A stretch of 6,229 nt of DNA from positions 1 to 6,229 of the forward strand of contig DAHWJX010000047.1 of NCBI GenBank assembly GCA_027343965.1, read 5' to 3'. The DNA comes from JAKACU01 sp021821185. Lineage in GTDB: Bacteria > Bacillota > Bacilli > Alicyclobacillales > SLC66. Positions 6,206 to 6,229 of the stretch are shown here, one piece after another (positions within the stretch are counted from its first letter, which is position 1; every line of letters begins with the position of its first letter). Both the position numbers and the translations under genes were made by a program. Under the pieces are notes generated by a model that saw only the letters and a program-made list of their open reading frames with translations, did not search any database and was not told the DNA's origin.

Positions 6206-6229
6206 GTGAAACTTCGTGCAGAACGCATG
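6206..6229 (+). CDS. rbfA: Start of a further gene, probably ribosome-binding factor A (first 8 codons only)
   Basis: RbfA is a KH-fold 30S maturation factor that commonly lies downstream of infB. Only MKLRAERM is visible before the window ends. This resembles the (M)SxRAxRVGEQ opening of Bacillota RbfA, in which an Arg-rich start precedes the first helix. I chose the GTG at 6206 because AGGTGA (6195-6200), overlapping the infB stop, lies five bases upstream. A GTG at 6197 is in frame and would add three residues (MSA), but it has only GGAG three bases before it. The sequence does not resemble the opening of YlxP (DUF503), which lies at this place in B. subtilis. With eight codons the assignment stays provisional. 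Confidence 0.6.

Noticed and set aside
1..6229. Mobile element, CRISPR array, tRNA or defence system
   Set aside because: No terminal inverted repeats, regularly spaced repeats, cloverleaf sequences or unfamiliar genes were seen. The window is a conserved core operon and I see no novel multi-gene system in it.

Overview
This window is a conserved housekeeping locus of a Gram-positive, Bacillota-type bacterium. It holds the 3' end of polC (the replicative DNA polymerase III alpha subunit of the Gram-positive type), followed by the nusA-infB transcription/translation operon: rimP, nusA, ylxR (rnpM), ylxQ, infB and the first codons of what is probably rbfA. All genes lie on the + strand. PolC itself, the polC-rimP-nusA-ylxR-ylxQ-infB order and strong AGGAGGTGA-type ribosome binding sites all point to Bacillota, most likely class Bacilli. 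Moderate base composition and a very long IF2 would fit an Alicyclobacillus-like lineage, but that placement is a guess.

Layout. Bases 1-933 are the last 310 codons of polC, ending in a QLSLF clamp-binding tail. Bases 934-1093 form a 160-base intergenic region. It contains an extended -10 promoter (950-978), a short leader with small hairpins, a GC-rich terminator-like hairpin with an interrupted T tract (1020-1048), and the rimP ribosome binding site. From 1094 to the window end the genes are tightly packed. rimP and nusA are 40 bases apart and nusA and ylxR 11 bases apart. ylxR and ylxQ overlap by 8 bases and ylxQ and infB by 4, and the next start lies 9 bases after infB. No terminator is visible inside the operon.

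How the genes work together. RimP and RbfA are 30S maturation factors, NusA is the RNA polymerase elongation/termination factor, and YlxR (RnpM) and YlxQ are small RNA-binding proteins. IF2 brings initiator tRNA to the ribosome. The operon therefore couples RNA synthesis, ribosome assembly and translation initiation. The hairpin between promoter and rimP is well placed to let NusA feed back on its own operon, as reported for Bacillus subtilis.

No new multi-gene system is visible; every gene belongs to a known family. The points most worth a second look are the leader attenuator candidate, the greatly expanded Arg/Gly/Ser/Asn-rich disordered segment of IF2 with its RP-dipeptide repeats, the apparent absence of ylxP between infB and rbfA, an SSPG-to-SSAG change in RimP, and a four-cysteine arrangement in YlxR.
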